Notes: generated by a model not told the origin, from the letters alone. A stretch of 64,000 nt of DNA from Amorphophallus konjac (GCA_022559845.1 CM040125.1:202656102-202720101), one strand, 5' to 3'; positions 11,128-24,070 are shown, counted from the first letter of the stretch. Translations and numbers: made by a program.

Positions 11128-13500
11128 ATCTACCCCTTTTTGATGATGGCAACACTACACTGTGAGTAAAGCTGATGACACAAATTATTCTCCCCCTTTG
11201 ACTTCATCAAAAAGAAAATAGTTTGAGAAGTTAAAGCATGTTTAAAAAATTCCGTCAATTTCTCCCCCTTGCAATAAACAAGATGAACCATGGAGAGGTA
11301 TGAATGAAGAAATGCAGATGCAACTAGAAGTGCAATACCTCCCCCTAAATATATGAATGCAAAGACACAATTGTTACCAATTGAGATGAACATGATTCAA
11401 TATTACAAGGAAGCTCCCCCTGAGTAGATGCCAATTGATATGCATATGTTGCATTTCTCCCAATTGATATGGGTGAGAGGGAGACCACAGAGGCATTCAA
11501 GGATAAGTTCAGGTCAATGAATCAAGGACAGTGCGCAGAAGAGTTTCAAATTACATATCTTCAAAGAAGCTCCAAGCACAAGACGTTCAACAAGATTTTC
11601 AAGGAGATATCAATCTCATAAATCCAAAATATAATTTTTTTAGGGTCTTCCATTATAAGGGCTTATGAATGAAGTTTATTGATCAGCATGGTTTAAACAT
11701 GATGTATGCAGAGTTTATCAATAAAATTCTGTATTGATATCTAAAACCATGGTTTAATAAAAATGAACCAAGCCCTCATTTTTATCTTGATTAACCTCCC
11801 TTTCTCTTACACAATCAAATTTATTGACTTCAATCGGAATTACATGCACTAGATTTGAGATCAAGCATTTATGAAGTCATGTGAATTTGTCTAGGGTTGT
11901 AGCAATTTGATTTTAACATCAATATTCAGATATTTCAATTTGTTCAACAATTTTCATGCTACAAATTTTACGAGCACTCTAGTTCAGTGCACACCTTGTA
12001 ACTAGAGGATATACCTTGATCAGAGGCCAATATCCCTAAGCACTTAGTGTGACTAACTGTCATGCTTTATATGAACAGAGATAGCATTTACACATCATGA
12101 CACACTACAAATCATTTCTTGATGAGTGAGTTGTATTTCTCAGTGTGCATGCCATTGCTCTGCTTGATTAACACTCATCTTAAGCAGAGTTAACTATGGC
12201 ACCTCATGACACAGTCCTTTGGACATGTGTTTCTTAGTGACCAAAGTCATTGCTTTGACAGATATTACCCTTTAGACATTTCAGAGAAATTCATTTGCTT
12301 CAAAACAATACTAACTTCATGTACTTAATCAATTAAAGCCATGTATTCAATAATGCAGATTTCAGAAGTTTTTACAAGACACATCATAAAATAGTTGGTT
12401 AAAGTTTATTAAACATGATTCAGATATTTTTAAGAAATTTTAAAGTCAAACTCAATGAATACATTAAACTTAAACCAGCTGAGTTATTTCAGTCATTCAT
12501 AAAATCGTATAATAGAATATTCCTAGTTCAAGTGTTTTCAGATTTATGATTAAGATAGTCCCATTGAAATCTTCATGAGAGATTGATAGAATTCAGAAAT
12601 CAAATGATAGAGGGGATTTTGAAACCATGGTTTTCAAATTATGATCAAGGTTTGTCAACAAAATCAATAAGAAAGGATATGCAATGAATTCTCACAAGAG
12701 TATGCATTTTACAACCTATATGCAATGCATTGACTCCCCCTGACAATATACATTCAGTCACTCTTTTTGGCATTTTTTAATGTATGGAAATACGATGCAC
12801 TATATGTATGCAAGGACATGCAAACACTTTGGATGCTATGCAAAGACATGCAATTAGCTCCCCCTGAAAAACATGCAATGATTTGCACTGAAGACTGAAC
12901 ATATGACAATGTGACTTATGCTCAATCAGACTGCCCTATTAAGCAAGATGACCCATGGTACCAGGCGGAGCACTTGGTCTAAAAGACCACCTCACACATA
13001 GCAAGAACCTCCAGACAGATATCCCAGCCTTTTGGTAGCTTACCATTTATATACCATAGAGGTCAATCATGATAATTCAACATGTAGTCCTATATGCAAT
13101 CCATATTTTCAGTGAGCTATGCAACAGACAAATTTCAAACCACATTCATATGCAGTTCAGATTTTTCAGAAATTTCAGAATGCAATTTATTTTCAGAGAT
13201 TATGCATAACAACAATTATCAAACAATTACAATTGGCATATGTATGCATCAGATGCAGACCACCCTTTTTAATCTGATATTTGCACAGAACACTCAGCAA
13301 GTGTATGATCAGAAAATGATGCAAATGACAGATGATGAATGAAAATGCAAAATCAGATTTAATGTGCTTTGCAATAAGACTAAGAACAGGAAGTGTAAGA
13401 AATTTACCTGAAAGATTCAGGAGGGATTTTCTTCTTGAGTGCCTTGGATTGTTACCCCTCTTTATTCTTCAGCTTCCAAGGCTTACCTGTAACACAAAGC
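11128..13500 (-). other. Element C polypurine tracts and 3' noncoding region
   Basis: The primary tract AAAAAGGGGTAGAT (sense) abuts the LTR at 11128-11141; more GGGGGAG tracts lie near 11190, 11262, 11340 and 11414, with isolated ones near 12735 and 12860. The rest is AT-rich with no ORF I trust. The conserved block with TTTCTCAGTG and CATTGCTCTG is at about 11990-12230. Confidence 0.7.
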
Positions 13501-14360
13501 TTATTTTGCACAAATAGGTACCCAAGAGGTCTTGAGTCCTGAATTGACAATATCACTCCTAGCAGGTTTTCTCAGCACATTTTTAACTTGATGATCATTA
13601 AATTTCATCAGAGGATAACCATCCATCAAATGTCCAGATTTACCAAAATGATGGCAAGAAGTAGCAGTTTTCAGATCTGATTTATGCACATTCTTATGAA
13701 TATGAATTTTATGTGCATTGGCATGGAAATTTCTATTATTTGCATCACCAAACTATTTTCCATAATCAAAACATTCAAAGTTTTTCCTTTTAAAAACAAC
13801 TTTGTTCTTTCTGAGAGCATTTGTACTTGCAGGGAATTTAAACCTTTCAGAGATGAAATTTTTCCCTTGAGCATGCCAGCAGTCCTTGACTGTGTGGCCA
13901 TGCTTTCCACAGTGAGAGCAATTGAGACAATTTCTTCTATAAGAACCTGGCCAGCATTCAGAGGCCCTATGACCCCTTTTGTTGCAGTTAAAATAGATGA
14001 TGTGCTGGTTCTTTGAAACAGATTTGTTCGTATTAAAAACATGCTGATTTACGAAGTATTTTGTATGATATGAACATGATTTTTCCTTACCACTTACAAA
14101 CCAGCAATGAGCAGTAGTGTGTCCTACTTTATCACAATTATAACATGTGACACTCTTTTTCTTATGGACAGGGAACTTGATCTGCGAATCCCTACCATAC
14201 TTTTCTCTAGCTTTCAGATCATCTGATTTCATTAAGTTTCATGCATCAAGTGGCCAATCTTGTAATAGTAATGACATTTCATGATTTCTCTTTTATGTGC
14301 ATGTCTAGGTGTATCAGTGTGTTTTACAGCATGCACATTTTCAATTTGATTCAATCCCTT
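13501..14360 (-). pseudogene. Element C Gag-like protein, C-terminal half: CCHC knuckle array
   Basis: Continues the gag frame interrupted by solo LTR D. Knuckles in order: a degenerate first one (CHYYYKIGH), then CYNCDKVGHTTAHC (intact), a third with Tyr for the first Cys, CSHCGKHGHTVKDC (intact), and two degenerate ones near the end. They match the six knuckles of element A one by one. A 1-nt frameshift lies before 14232, a stop at about 13753, and the frame ends at 13501 after a WVP tail as in A. No pol follows. Confidence 0.78.
14356..14360. repeat. Target-site duplication CCCTT, solo LTR D
   Basis: CCCTT occurs directly before 14361 and directly after 16618 (16619-16623), inside the gag frame of element C. 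Confidence 0.93.
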
Positions 14361-16618
14361 TGTTGGGGTCATCACCATCCGTCCTGACACTCTCGACCAT
14401 TCTCGTCACCCCGGAGGCGTACATCATGGTCTAGTCATTTATTTTGAGTTCTATGTGTATTTCCTTACTTTATTTAAGTCATATCATTGTAATTTTCCTT
14501 TTATTAGAGTCTTGTACCTAGGTCAATGAGTCATTTACCTAGGTTAAGTGTCATTAGATTGTTTAGAATGGTTATTGGGCCCAATTCTTTGGGCTAGGCC
14601 CAGGGGCGCCCCTACCCCCTTGGTCTTTCATCATTGTGTCAAGAGTTAGGGACTTTTTGTAAAATGTGGGTTGCCTATATATAGGACCCCCATCTCCCCA
14701 TTTGAAGATAATGAATCAATGAATGATTGAAAGAAAATTTGAAATTCCACTACAATTTTAAGAATCTCTCTCTCTCTCTCTCTCTCTAAGGGGTGGATTC
14801 CCCTCTCTCTCTCTCTTCTCTCTCTCTCAAAAGGGGGCGAACCCCATTCTCTCTCCTCCCCACCCCAATTTTGAAAATTTTCTCTCTCCTCCCTTCCCAA
14901 CCACCTCCACTCTCCACCTACCCCATTAAAGCCTCTTCCCATTCCCCACAACCCTCATCAATACTCCCCCCTTCCCAACGCCCCCTCCACCAATCCTCTC
15001 CTCACCACCCAACCCCCAACTACCCCTCCCACTTTTCCAAGCACCCTTCCCACTACCCCAAGCACCCCTCCACCTCCCTAGGCCTTTGAATTTCGAAATC
15101 CCCCTTCCCTCCACAGCCCTAGGTCGCCCCCCCCTCTCTCTCATCTCCTCCACTCTCCCATTGTTCTTCTCCATCACCCCCACCTTCCACAATCTAGACT
15201 GGCAACCTGCAGAGGATCACCTGCTAGCAGCGGCCACCCCAACCACCTCCCCGCGAATCTGAATGCCCAAGAGGTACCCACAGAAGCGTCTGCTTGTCTT
15301 ATTCGCAACGGCGGTGGTTTCGGTGTCGTCCGAGCACCGAGCTGCCCGGGAGAGCCGTTCTCCCTCGACTGCGCGAAGCTCTCCTGATAGAGCACCTCAA
15401 CGTGATTGGAAGCTCTGCCACGACAAATCCAGCGTGAATCAGGACAAAAGTTCTTCTGAAATGATATTCTTCGACCTGTCTACTTTCAGAATCAAGAGGC
15501 GGAACTCCAATCGGCATATGTTCACAAGAGTTATTAATTTCTTCCTCCAGGCGCTCGGATCTACCTCCACTCAGTCTGCACAGACCCATCCTCAGTGTTC
15601 AGAGCCCACCGGTCGACCCCGACATCAGCTGGCATCCCTGTTGGTCTTGCTTCGAAGAGGACTTGTCAACGGTTCCAACGACTCCAGCGGTACATGATTC
15701 TGAGCTTGGGAGTGGTCGTGGCACCATCTTCTTCCTGCTGTTAGGAACCTGAAACTATCAGATCCGAGGGTCTGTCACCCTGTTTAAGCCCCCACCCCGA
15801 CTAGCAGTGGTGCCTAAAGAAATTTACAAAATTCTGGAGTCACTCTGTTCCAGATACGAAGATTCTCCAAGTGGTTTTGTCCCCAAAAAAATTCGGAGGA
15901 AGTCACAACAGCAACATCTTTGACCGACTGTCAGCACTCGCAGAGAGAAGACTGAACCGATCTCGGTCTTCATTTGGCATACTTTCCCCATTTCTCCCCT
16001 CCCCGCTTGGCCGGCTGAAGGCCCCTCCCTGCGTGGAGGAATATTTTGGTTGTAATTTGAACCCCCACCCCTAGTCCAACCCCCTTGCAAGGGGCGTAGT
16101 GCATGTAAATCTTAAATTTCAGGTTCGAAGCTTCATCGGCGCGGCGTGTGGAGAACACACGCTTCCCCGCTCGCCCACGTCTCCGACCAGAGCCGGTTTC
16201 TTCAAACCGGCTAGGTAAAATCTCGACCCTTGCTCTCAGTTATCCTTGTTCATTTAATATTCTCCAATTGCGCCGTCGGTAAGGAAGAGAGCGCCCGATC
16301 TTAAGGCTCCATCGCACTTTGTGTGACCACCGTGGGTGTGAGTGAGTGATCCGCGTCCCTCGGCCAAGGCCAACACCTTGAGTTGAGTATCCGCCCCTCA
16401 AGAGGAGGTTTAAAAGCCTTAGATTTTGCTGGCCCTCTACCAACAAGGGGCTTGTCCCATTTCCTCGACTTGGCATCCCCGAGTTACCCCCGGGTTAAGT
16501 GTGTGCGCCATACAAAGGTCCGCTTACGTAGGCTTCTTAGCCTTGTGGTTGTGCTTGCATACTTAGGTCCGAGGAAGCATTGGTCTTGTGACCATCACCC
16601 CATGGTGGTGTCACATCA
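14361..16618 (+). mobile_element. Element D: solo LTR of a chromovirus-like family
   Basis: 2258 bp beginning TGTTGGGG and ending CACATCA, flanked by CCCTT at 14356-14360 and 16619-16623. No internal region or second LTR, so it is a solo LTR left by LTR-LTR recombination. It shares segments with the LTR of element B in reverse: a GGGCTAGGCCCAGGGGC block, TACCTAGGT, and the CCCCTCCCTGCGTGGAGG block. A TATA box (CTATATATAGG, about 14677-14687) is followed by a (CT)n tract, which gives plus orientation. ORFs inside it are not credible genes. Confidence 0.88.
14764..14830 (+). repeat. (CT)n microsatellite in solo LTR D
   Basis: Two runs of CT dinucleotides, about 14766-14787 and 14802-14828, downstream of the TATA box. 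The leader of the related element B is CT-rich in sense as well (31080-31170 and 36415-36475 on the other strand). Confidence 0.7.
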
Positions 16619-16623
16619 CCCTT

Positions 16624-18069
16624 CTTCACATGACTGACCTTTTTCATTTTTCCAGTTTGTTTCTTATTCTTCTGAACATTTGGTTGTTTATTTTCTGAGG
16701 TGGTGGCTACATATGATGCTTTGATAAAAGATGTCATTAACTTGTTTTTGAAAGCCTTTTTATTGACATTGTTGTAGCCTAACCCTTCCTTTTGAGTATT
16801 GATCTTAACACCTAACAACCTGTCCAGATTTTCTTGTCCATCAACAAATTTAGATAGAGATTTTCTCAAGTCTAGGATTTCATATTCTAGAGAGGCAATA
16901 TGTAACTCATAACTTGCAGTCTCTTGTTCACTGCAATTGACAGCTTCACTCAAAACCTTGTTGGCAATTTTGTATTCTTCGATCTCCTTTCTCAGATCAT
17001 CTTCTTTTTCAGTTTCATTTGTACAGATGACTTTTCCTTTCTCCAATGTAAGAAGTCTTTCAGATATGCCACTGTTTAACAGCTTCACTTTTTCAATTTC
17101 TTCTTCAAGCTTATCATTCTGAACCAATTCATTTATTAGAAGCTGGTCTTCTGAATTGACTTCATACTTTCTTCCATTTTCAATTTCATTTATTTCTCTT
17201 TGTTGTTTTTCAAAAAATTTCTGTAATTCTATGTTTACAGATTTTATGGCATTCAATTTTTCAGCAACCAAATTCTTCTCTTGCTCAAGTTTCCCAAAAT
17301 TTTCTTCATTATCTTTAACAGATTATTTCAGAGAGTCATTTTCAGATTCTAGCCTACTTAGTTCAAACTTAACACATTCAAATTTTTACAACAAATTCTT
17401 ACTCTGAACAGAATCATTACAAGTTAGGCTAAGCTTCTTCTCAAGTTCAGAGATCTCTTTTACATGATCTTGATTCTCAATCTTCAGCAACGAAATTTGC
17501 TTTTTCAACATTTGAATATCAGACATAAAAGCATCATGAACATTTTTCAGTTCAGCACAGTTTTTACATGGAGAATTGAAACTGTCTGACCTACTATTCT
17601 TCTTCAATTTTTTGTATTGTTTTCTTAACTGTTCATGAGACTCTAATAATTCAGCATATGAATTTTCCCAGTCATCCAAGGTATAGTTCTCAAAGAGATT
17701 TACCTCATCATCATCATCTTCTTCATTTTGGCTGCCACTTTGATTGCTTCTGTCAGCCATCATGCAGCTGTCCTCATTTCTCTTCTGAGTTCGCTTCAGC
17801 ATGTCCAGAATATCTTTAGCAGAGCTGCAATCTAAGAAACATGAATGAAAAGCTCTATCAGTAGCTACCTTCATTAGATTTATAGCTATCTGATTCTCTT
17901 CATGCATTGATTTATGAATGTCAGTCCATTTGGACTTTTTCTTTGGTAGTTCATGAGGACCGTGTGAAATCACTTTCCAGAGGTCTGGATTAACAGATTT
18001 AGCATAATTTTTCCGACTAGCAAACCATACACTAAAATTGGAACCGTTGAAAACTGGTGGTTCACCCAT
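16624..18069 (-). pseudogene. Element C Gag-like protein, N-terminal half
   Basis: Starts at ATG 18069-18067 with MGEPPVFNGSNFSVW, the usual opening of copia Gag proteins (DUF4219-like). The first 110 residues form the Gag core; an acidic Asp/Glu stretch follows, then a long Lys/Glu/Leu-rich coiled coil with a CX2C pair (CKNC) near residue 165. Two in-frame stops (one at 17386-17388, one about 60 nt further on) break it, but the frame continues to the D insertion. It ends in a lysine-rich segment before the knuckles. Confidence 0.8.
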
Positions 18070-18179
18070 GGAAACAGATCAGATATAATGCAACAGGAAT
18101 ATTGATGCACCAAAAGCAAATAAGCACCGAAGACTGCAGGATCGGATCTGCAGGTCGCTGGACCTTCTATGCAGACACC

Positions 18180-18191
18180 GCTCTGATACCA
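18180..18191 (-). promoter_or_regulatory. Primer-binding site of element C
   Basis: TGGTATCAGAGC on the minus strand, two bases inside the LTR. This is the usual plant PBS for the 3' end of initiator tRNA-Met and fixes the orientation. Confidence 0.9.
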
Positions 18192-18193
18192 AT

Positions 18194-21100
18194 TGATAGG
18201 GTGCTAGGCCCGGATACAGAGGGGGGGTGAATATATCCTTCTACGAATAATGGCCCAAATTAAAACTCTAAAGCTCAGATATGCGGAATAAAAACTAGTG
18301 AGCTCTCCAAGATGAGATAATAAGACAACACTTGATCAAACAGTTGGACTGCAACAATGCAGCCACCTGATCAAACCAGAAACGCAGACAGAACTATGGA
18401 AACCAAACTCACCTAGCAAAATATAATGCTAAGGTTACTGCAGATAGAAACAACAATAACAAATTAACTCCCAAGATAACACAACTAACCATGCATTCAT
18501 AACCTGTGAATGGGAGGTAGAAGGCAAGGAGCAAACGTACAAAACAAAACCACTGCTCAAGAGATTTTTTAGGTGGTTCGGTCCTCCAGACCTACGTCCA
18601 CCCCTCACTCCCAACCGGAGTGAGGCTTCCACTAGTACAAGCTAGAAGACTACAGACTCAGTCTGCGAACAAGATGCTGCCACACAGCTTGACCAGGGGA
18701 ACAACCTCCCCTCTTCCTCCAGATCGGAGGGACACCCCAAGTGGCTCCCAGCCACTTGGAAACCAGAGACTAGGTCTCTCTTCCTCCAGACCAGGAGGGA
18801 CCCCTGGACTTGCAACCCACAAGCCCAGAACCGGAGGACCAATCCTCCCTTCTCCTGAGTCCACAGGAGGAACCCGACCTCGCTACTGAGAATCGGAAGA
18901 ACAATAGTAACCAGAGTAATAAAAGGAAAAATAAGAAAACATAAAAAGCACAGCGACAAAAGCTGGAAATGAAACACAAGAAATATAGCTCTCAATGAGC
19001 ATAGTTGTTCTGGATTTGATCCACGAACAGACTGAACAGATCTTCAATAGCACTCTCTCCTCTCTTCCTTTCTTCGTCTTCTTTCTTCTTCTTTCTGCTT
19101 CTCTTTCTTTTCTCTCTTTCTTTTGCTGCTCTCGCACTCTTCTTCTTTCTTCTTCTTCTTCTTTCTTCTTCTGCTCTCTGCCTCTCTTCTTTTTCTTTCT
19201 TCTTCTTCTGCTTCTCTGCTTCTTTTCTCACAGTCTCGATCAGCCCTCTTCTATTCTCATCGTTTCTCTTCAGTGGACGAAGGCTTCTATTTATATCAGC
19301 TTCAGCAGGTGCGAGGGCGTATGTCCTTCAGGTTCTCGCCCAGAGAGCACCTCGGATCATGTGCCAGGCATCATCCTCGGTTCACGCGCCCAGTCATTAA
19401 CCTGAGTCATCTGCAGACAGAGACAAAATGAAATGAAATGAATTAGTTAGTTCAGGCTTATAACAACGAGTGTATATACTTTAGAAGCAGTAAATGAGTA
19501 AGTGTGTACACTGAGAGAGTGTATAGACTTGTAGGTCTTCATGTGACCTCAGTGTATATACTTGCTGAAGAATGCATTATCATAACAAGGGGGAATGTGT
19601 GGACTTCTGTGAAATGTAAGAAGCCATCGAGTGTATAGACTTAGAGACATTAATTAGGCAAGTGTGTACAACGTGAGAGAGTGTATATACTTGCTGTGAA
19701 GAACAGCAATGTGTAGACTTGTGAAGCATAACTGTATGCAGTGTATAGACTTCAATGAATGCAATGCATGCACAATGATGGAATGTATAGACTATGAAGA
19801 TATGTGTGTGAAGCTCAACAATGTATAGACTATGCAACGGCATCAAAGCAACATATCGATGTACAGACTTTGGCTTGATCAATGCACACTGCACAAATGG
19901 ATGTACAGACTTGAAGTGGCATGTAGCAGACAATGAACAGCCAAGCATGTATAGACTTACCAATGCGAGCACAGGCTGTTCACACTTTGATTGCGTGCAA
20001 GAGAACGCAGTGTACAGACTTTGCTGTGAAGAACAATGCATGAATGCAGTGTAGAGACTTGCTGTTAACATGCATGAGAACCTAATGTACAGACATGTTG
20101 TCCCTGCAGCTAACGACTCCAGTGTATAGACTTGCTGAGGGAAGGGCTGTACAGACTTTAAGCAAAGCAAGGCAGTCGAGTGTATAGACTTCATGATGTG
20201 TAGACTTTGGCACAAGAAACGGCTGTACAGACTTTAGCTCAACAGCGATGTATAGAGTTTTGAAAGCTTGAACGACGAAGCATGATGTACAGACTTTGAG
20301 CGTTGTATAGACTTTGCGAAGCACATGCCTTGGCTGTACAGACTTCAGACATGAACGTGTGTGCTGTGAACGATGTATACACTTGGAGGCCCTTGAAAGG
20401 TGTACAGACTTGAAGAACCGAAGCCAATGTAGAGACTTGACGAATGGCTTAGCAATGTATAGACTTGGTGAGCTTCAGAGTACAATGTGCAGACTTTACC
20501 ACTGTATAGACTTGAAGTTCTGAACGTAGGTAAAGGCTGGGATTGTATAGACTTGCCCAGTGCTGCCAATGTATAGACTTCCAATGAATACAACCGCTGT
20601 ACAGACTTGCTCAAACAGACCGATGTATAGACTTGCCAACGAAAGGGCTGTACAGGCTTGAGCAATGCAAAGGCAATCAGATGTATAGACTTGGGCTGTA
20701 CATACTCGGAAGGCTTGAAGTCGATGTACAGACTTGGAAACCGATTTGCAAAGGCTGATGTATAGACTTGAAGGTTCACAGGATGTATAGACTTCAAATG
20801 CAACAGAAGACTCTGTATGGACTTTGAAGATGCAAGCGATGTACAGACTTGGGGTTCCACTGTGGATGTATAGACTCTGAAGAAATGAGGTGATGTGCAG
20901 ACTTGGCGCCTTGAAGGATGTATAGACTTCAGTTGAACAAGCTACAGTACCGTTGTATGGACTTGACCTCAAGGAATGGCTGTACAGACTTTGAAGGCTA
21001 AGCGGAGGAGGTACAGACTTTGAATATGAAGACCAATGTGTGGACTTCAGGTGAAGACCAATGTACATACTTTGAATATGAAGACCAATGTACAAAGTAT

Positions 21101-21619
21101 GAGAGCTAAGGCCAATGTATTGACTTGAACAAGTAATGCATGTGCCAATGTATACACTTGAAAAACCGATGTGAAGACTTGACAATGTACACACTTTGAA
21201 TTCATGCAAGTTGTGCGATGTATATACTTCCTGCGTGATGCTGATGTGCAGACTTATGTAAGTGTATGCAGTGTATAGACTACACTTATCTCGGGAGTCG
21301 ACCCATCTAGAAAGGGGGGTCGACCCACACTAAGCTGACTGTGATGATGCAAGGATGTTTAGCCTGAACAGAACTCCACAAGCAGAGTGAAGCAACTGAT
21401 GAATGTGTACATGAATGCTTCATGCAGCAGATAACATGGCTGAACATGAAATATGCAATGCTTTTAGACCTGATAAACTAACAGAATAGCAGACTGACTG
21501 AACATATGAAGATGACTCATACAGAAAGATGACTCACAGTGATTAACTCACAACAAAAACCAATCATCAAGTGATTAACTCACATCAAAGCCAATCATCA
21601 AAACCACAGGGGCACAACA
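18194..21619 (-). repeat. Element C right LTR (5' LTR in sense)
   Basis: 3426 bp, colinear with 7705-11127: motif array 19470-21283, TATA 19287-19295, purine tract about 19050-19246, hairpins about 18603-18885. Small differences include an extra G in the G-run near 18220 and length changes in the purine tract. The last hairpin (CTCCTG/CAGGAG, about 18852-18869) is intact here and damaged by one base in the left copy. Confidence 0.92.
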
Positions 21620-21624
21620 GCATT
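21620..21624. repeat. Target-site duplication GCATT (right copy), element C
   Basis: Directly after the ACAACA end of the right LTR; pairs with 7700-7704. Confidence 0.95.
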
Positions 21625-23387
21625 GACCCATTAAATTCAGCAGAGCTAACAGATTTCATGACACAAATAGGGACATTTTTAACCCCATCTTTCTTTCCAT
21701 TCTTATTTGATTGTTTAGCTTTCTTCACAATTCTTGTTCGTTTTTCAGCTTTCTGTGTCTTAAATTGAAAGACAGATGATGAAGGTGTTTTCAGATTTTT
21801 GTTTTATTTTGGGGATTGATTTGAGGTACCAGCTACATCAGAGCTTTGCACAAAAGTGGTGTATAGCTGGTTTTTAGTGATTTCCTTAACATCAGAATTG
21901 TAACTTATCCCCTCTCTTGAATTTTCATCCTTACCTTTCATGACAGCTTTCATTTTTCTTTCATTCTTAGTAGAATTGGATGCTGAGTTTTCCAGATCAT
22001 GAATTTTATCTTCCAAAGATGCTATATGAAGCTCATAACTGACTATCTCCTGTTCACTGTAATTGACACATTCACTTAAGACTTTATTTGCAGTTTTATA
22101 CTTCTCAACTTCTTGTTCCAGAATGCTCAAGATTTTTGATTCTTCATCACAAATAGTTTTTCCTTTCTTTAAAGTGAGAAGTGTTTCAGATAAGCCAATA
22201 TTTAACAACTTTAACCTTTTAACTTCAGCTTTCAATTCAGTGTTTTCCTCCTCAAGTTTTTATGGTTGAGCTTCCTTAATAGCAGATTTTTCTTTTTCGA
22301 CAGTCAGAAACCTCTGTGAGAAAACAGTATTTAAAACCATCAGTTTCTTGTTTTGTTCCCTCAGTTCTTTGTTTTCTTCAGTCAGCTTCTTGACTCCTTC
22401 ATTACAATTTTCTCTTCCAGACATCTGCTCCAGCTTTTCAATTAGTTACTCTTCTCTTTCTTCCACTTTAGTTTTCTCAATAATCAGATTTTTGTGATTC
22501 TTTTTAAACGAGGCAATTTGCTTATTCAGCCATTCATTCTCACTAAAAAGATCTTCATTACGTTCTCTTAAAGCTGAGCACATATTGCAGATTGACTCTA
22601 CAGATGAAATATGCATTGCTTCCTTGTTGATTTTATTCAGACTAGCCTTGAGATCTTCATTATGCTTTTGAACCTCAACATTTTCAGACTTCAGTTTGTC
22701 CATTACAGAATTTATCTCATTCAATTCTTGCATGCCTTTTAGATGCTCCTTTTTCATCTTAATAAGCTGATTCTCCAGTTCAGATATCTTGTCCAAACAT
22801 GTTTGATTTTCAAGTTTTAGCGAACCACTTTGTTTCTTAAAGTTCTGAACATCTAACATACATGCATCATAAGATTGTTTCAGATTTGAACATTTTTCAC
22901 AGGAAGCTTTCAAATTTATCTGATCACATTTCTTTTTCAATCTTTTATTCTCAGATTTTAATCTTTCACATCTATCATTAAGTTCCTCATTTATATTCCA
23001 TAATTCATCAATTGAAATCTCTTCTGATTTAGAGCTTACCTTGGATGAGGTTTCCTCATCATCATTTCCCCGGTTGACCATTAAGCATTGATCCTCATGC
23101 AGTTGATCAGAGATCACTCTGTCATATATCTCCTTTCCAGAAGTGCACCTGAGCGCAAAAGGATATATGTCAGTATTAATAGCAGCTCTCATGATATTAA
23201 GAACTATGACATTATCACGGTTCTTTATTTTGTCCTCTCTAGACCACTTGGTCTCATCATGAGGTAATTTGTGTGAACCTTTAGACAGTAGACTCCACAG
23301 ATTTGGATCAACTGAGTCTATGTAAACACATAGGCCGCCTAGCCAACTATTTAAGTTAGAACCATCAAAAATAAGAGGACGACCCAT
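21625..23387 (-). pseudogene. Element A Gag-like protein, N-terminal half
   Basis: Starts at ATG 23387-23385 with MGRPLIFDGSNLNSW, the DUF4219-like copia Gag opening. A Gag core of about 110 residues is followed by a very long coiled coil (Leu/Glu/Lys heptads, including CEKC and CNMC cysteine pairs) and a Lys-rich segment. In-frame stops lie at 22446-22448, 22260-22262 and 21804-21806, but there is no frameshift. Joined across C (one TSD copy removed), start to final stop is 880 codons, far longer than the Gag core alone. The paralogue in C has the same order of parts. Confidence 0.8.
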
Positions 23388-23538
23388 CGAGAGATGATAA
23401 ATGCACTGAAATCAAAAGAGCAAATCAAGACACTAACTCGGTGAAACAAAACACAGAACACAGGAAACCCACTCTGTAATGCACCAACCAGAAATGCAGG
23501 ATCTGCTGCGGATTGTTAGATCCTAGGCACAGCAACCC

Positions 23539-23550
23539 GCTCTGATACCA
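23539..23550 (-). promoter_or_regulatory. Primer-binding site of element A
   Basis: TGGTATCAGAGC on the minus strand, two bases from the TGTTGGG LTR boundary at 23553. Confidence 0.9.
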
Positions 23551-23852
23551 AGTGTTGGGTTCGGTGCATTCGATTCAGAGGGGGGTGAATGAATCTCCCC
23601 TTAAAAACTTTCGCCCAATTAAAAATTCTTCCTAATACAAATAGAAGGCTATTAAACAATTGCGGAATAACAATGTTAAAGGACACTTAATACCACTGTC
23701 AAACATATAGTGTGCGCAGCAATGACATGAACACATATAGAAAATCAACCCATATCGTCCCTATGCATTCATCTAGAGCCAAACACACAAAGAGATCAAA
23801 CAGCTGCACAAAGAGTTTTTAGGTGGTTCGGTCCTCCAGACCTACGTCCACC

Positions 23853-24070
23853 CCACACTCAACCCTGAGTGTGGAATCCGCTGGCTCACAGCTTGAACAG
23901 CTGGGCATCACAGCTTGCCATACAACCCGCTGAGCCTCACATCTTGCTGTCCGAGGTATCCACCTCGCCCGCTGAGCAACACAGCTTGCTGTCCAGTGGA
24001 ATCCACCACTGCAACCGCTGGGGATTACAGCTTGACCCGTCCAGAGGCAGCACCTCTGCAAACGCTGACT
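23853..24070 (-). other. Hairpin cassette in the LTR A leader (right copy)
   Basis: The first stem, 23853-23874 (CCACACTC/GAGTGTGG), differs from the left copy only in the loop. The second stem reads CGAGG/CCTCG here, 5 bp complete. The CAGTGG/CCACTG and CAGAGG/CCTCTG stems are also kept. The ACAGCTTG spacer motif is repeated, with one copy changed. Confidence 0.7.

Larger units (their letters stand above)
7705..21619 (-). mobile_element. Element C: non-autonomous, gag-only Sirevirus-like retrotransposon
   Basis: LTRs 7705-11127 and 18194-21619 begin TGATAGGG and end ACAATA/ACAACA. PBS 18180-18191 and polypurine tract 11128-11141 show minus orientation. Its design is that of A (motif array, purine leader, hairpins, six-knuckle Gag, no pol), but the LTR and gag sequences are clearly different, so it is a separate family. 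About 7 substitutions in the first 400 bp of the LTRs (by eye) make it younger than A, as the nesting requires. It is interrupted by solo LTR D. Confidence 0.9.

Noticed and set aside
12960..13110. Possible tRNA-like fold in the 3' noncoding part of C
   Set aside because: I could not find a consistent cloverleaf with the invariant A and B box bases.
14646..15697. Frames in solo LTR D (Gly/Arg-rich and Pro/Ser-rich)
   Set aside because: They lie in an LTR with TATA and CT repeats; no domain and no start context.
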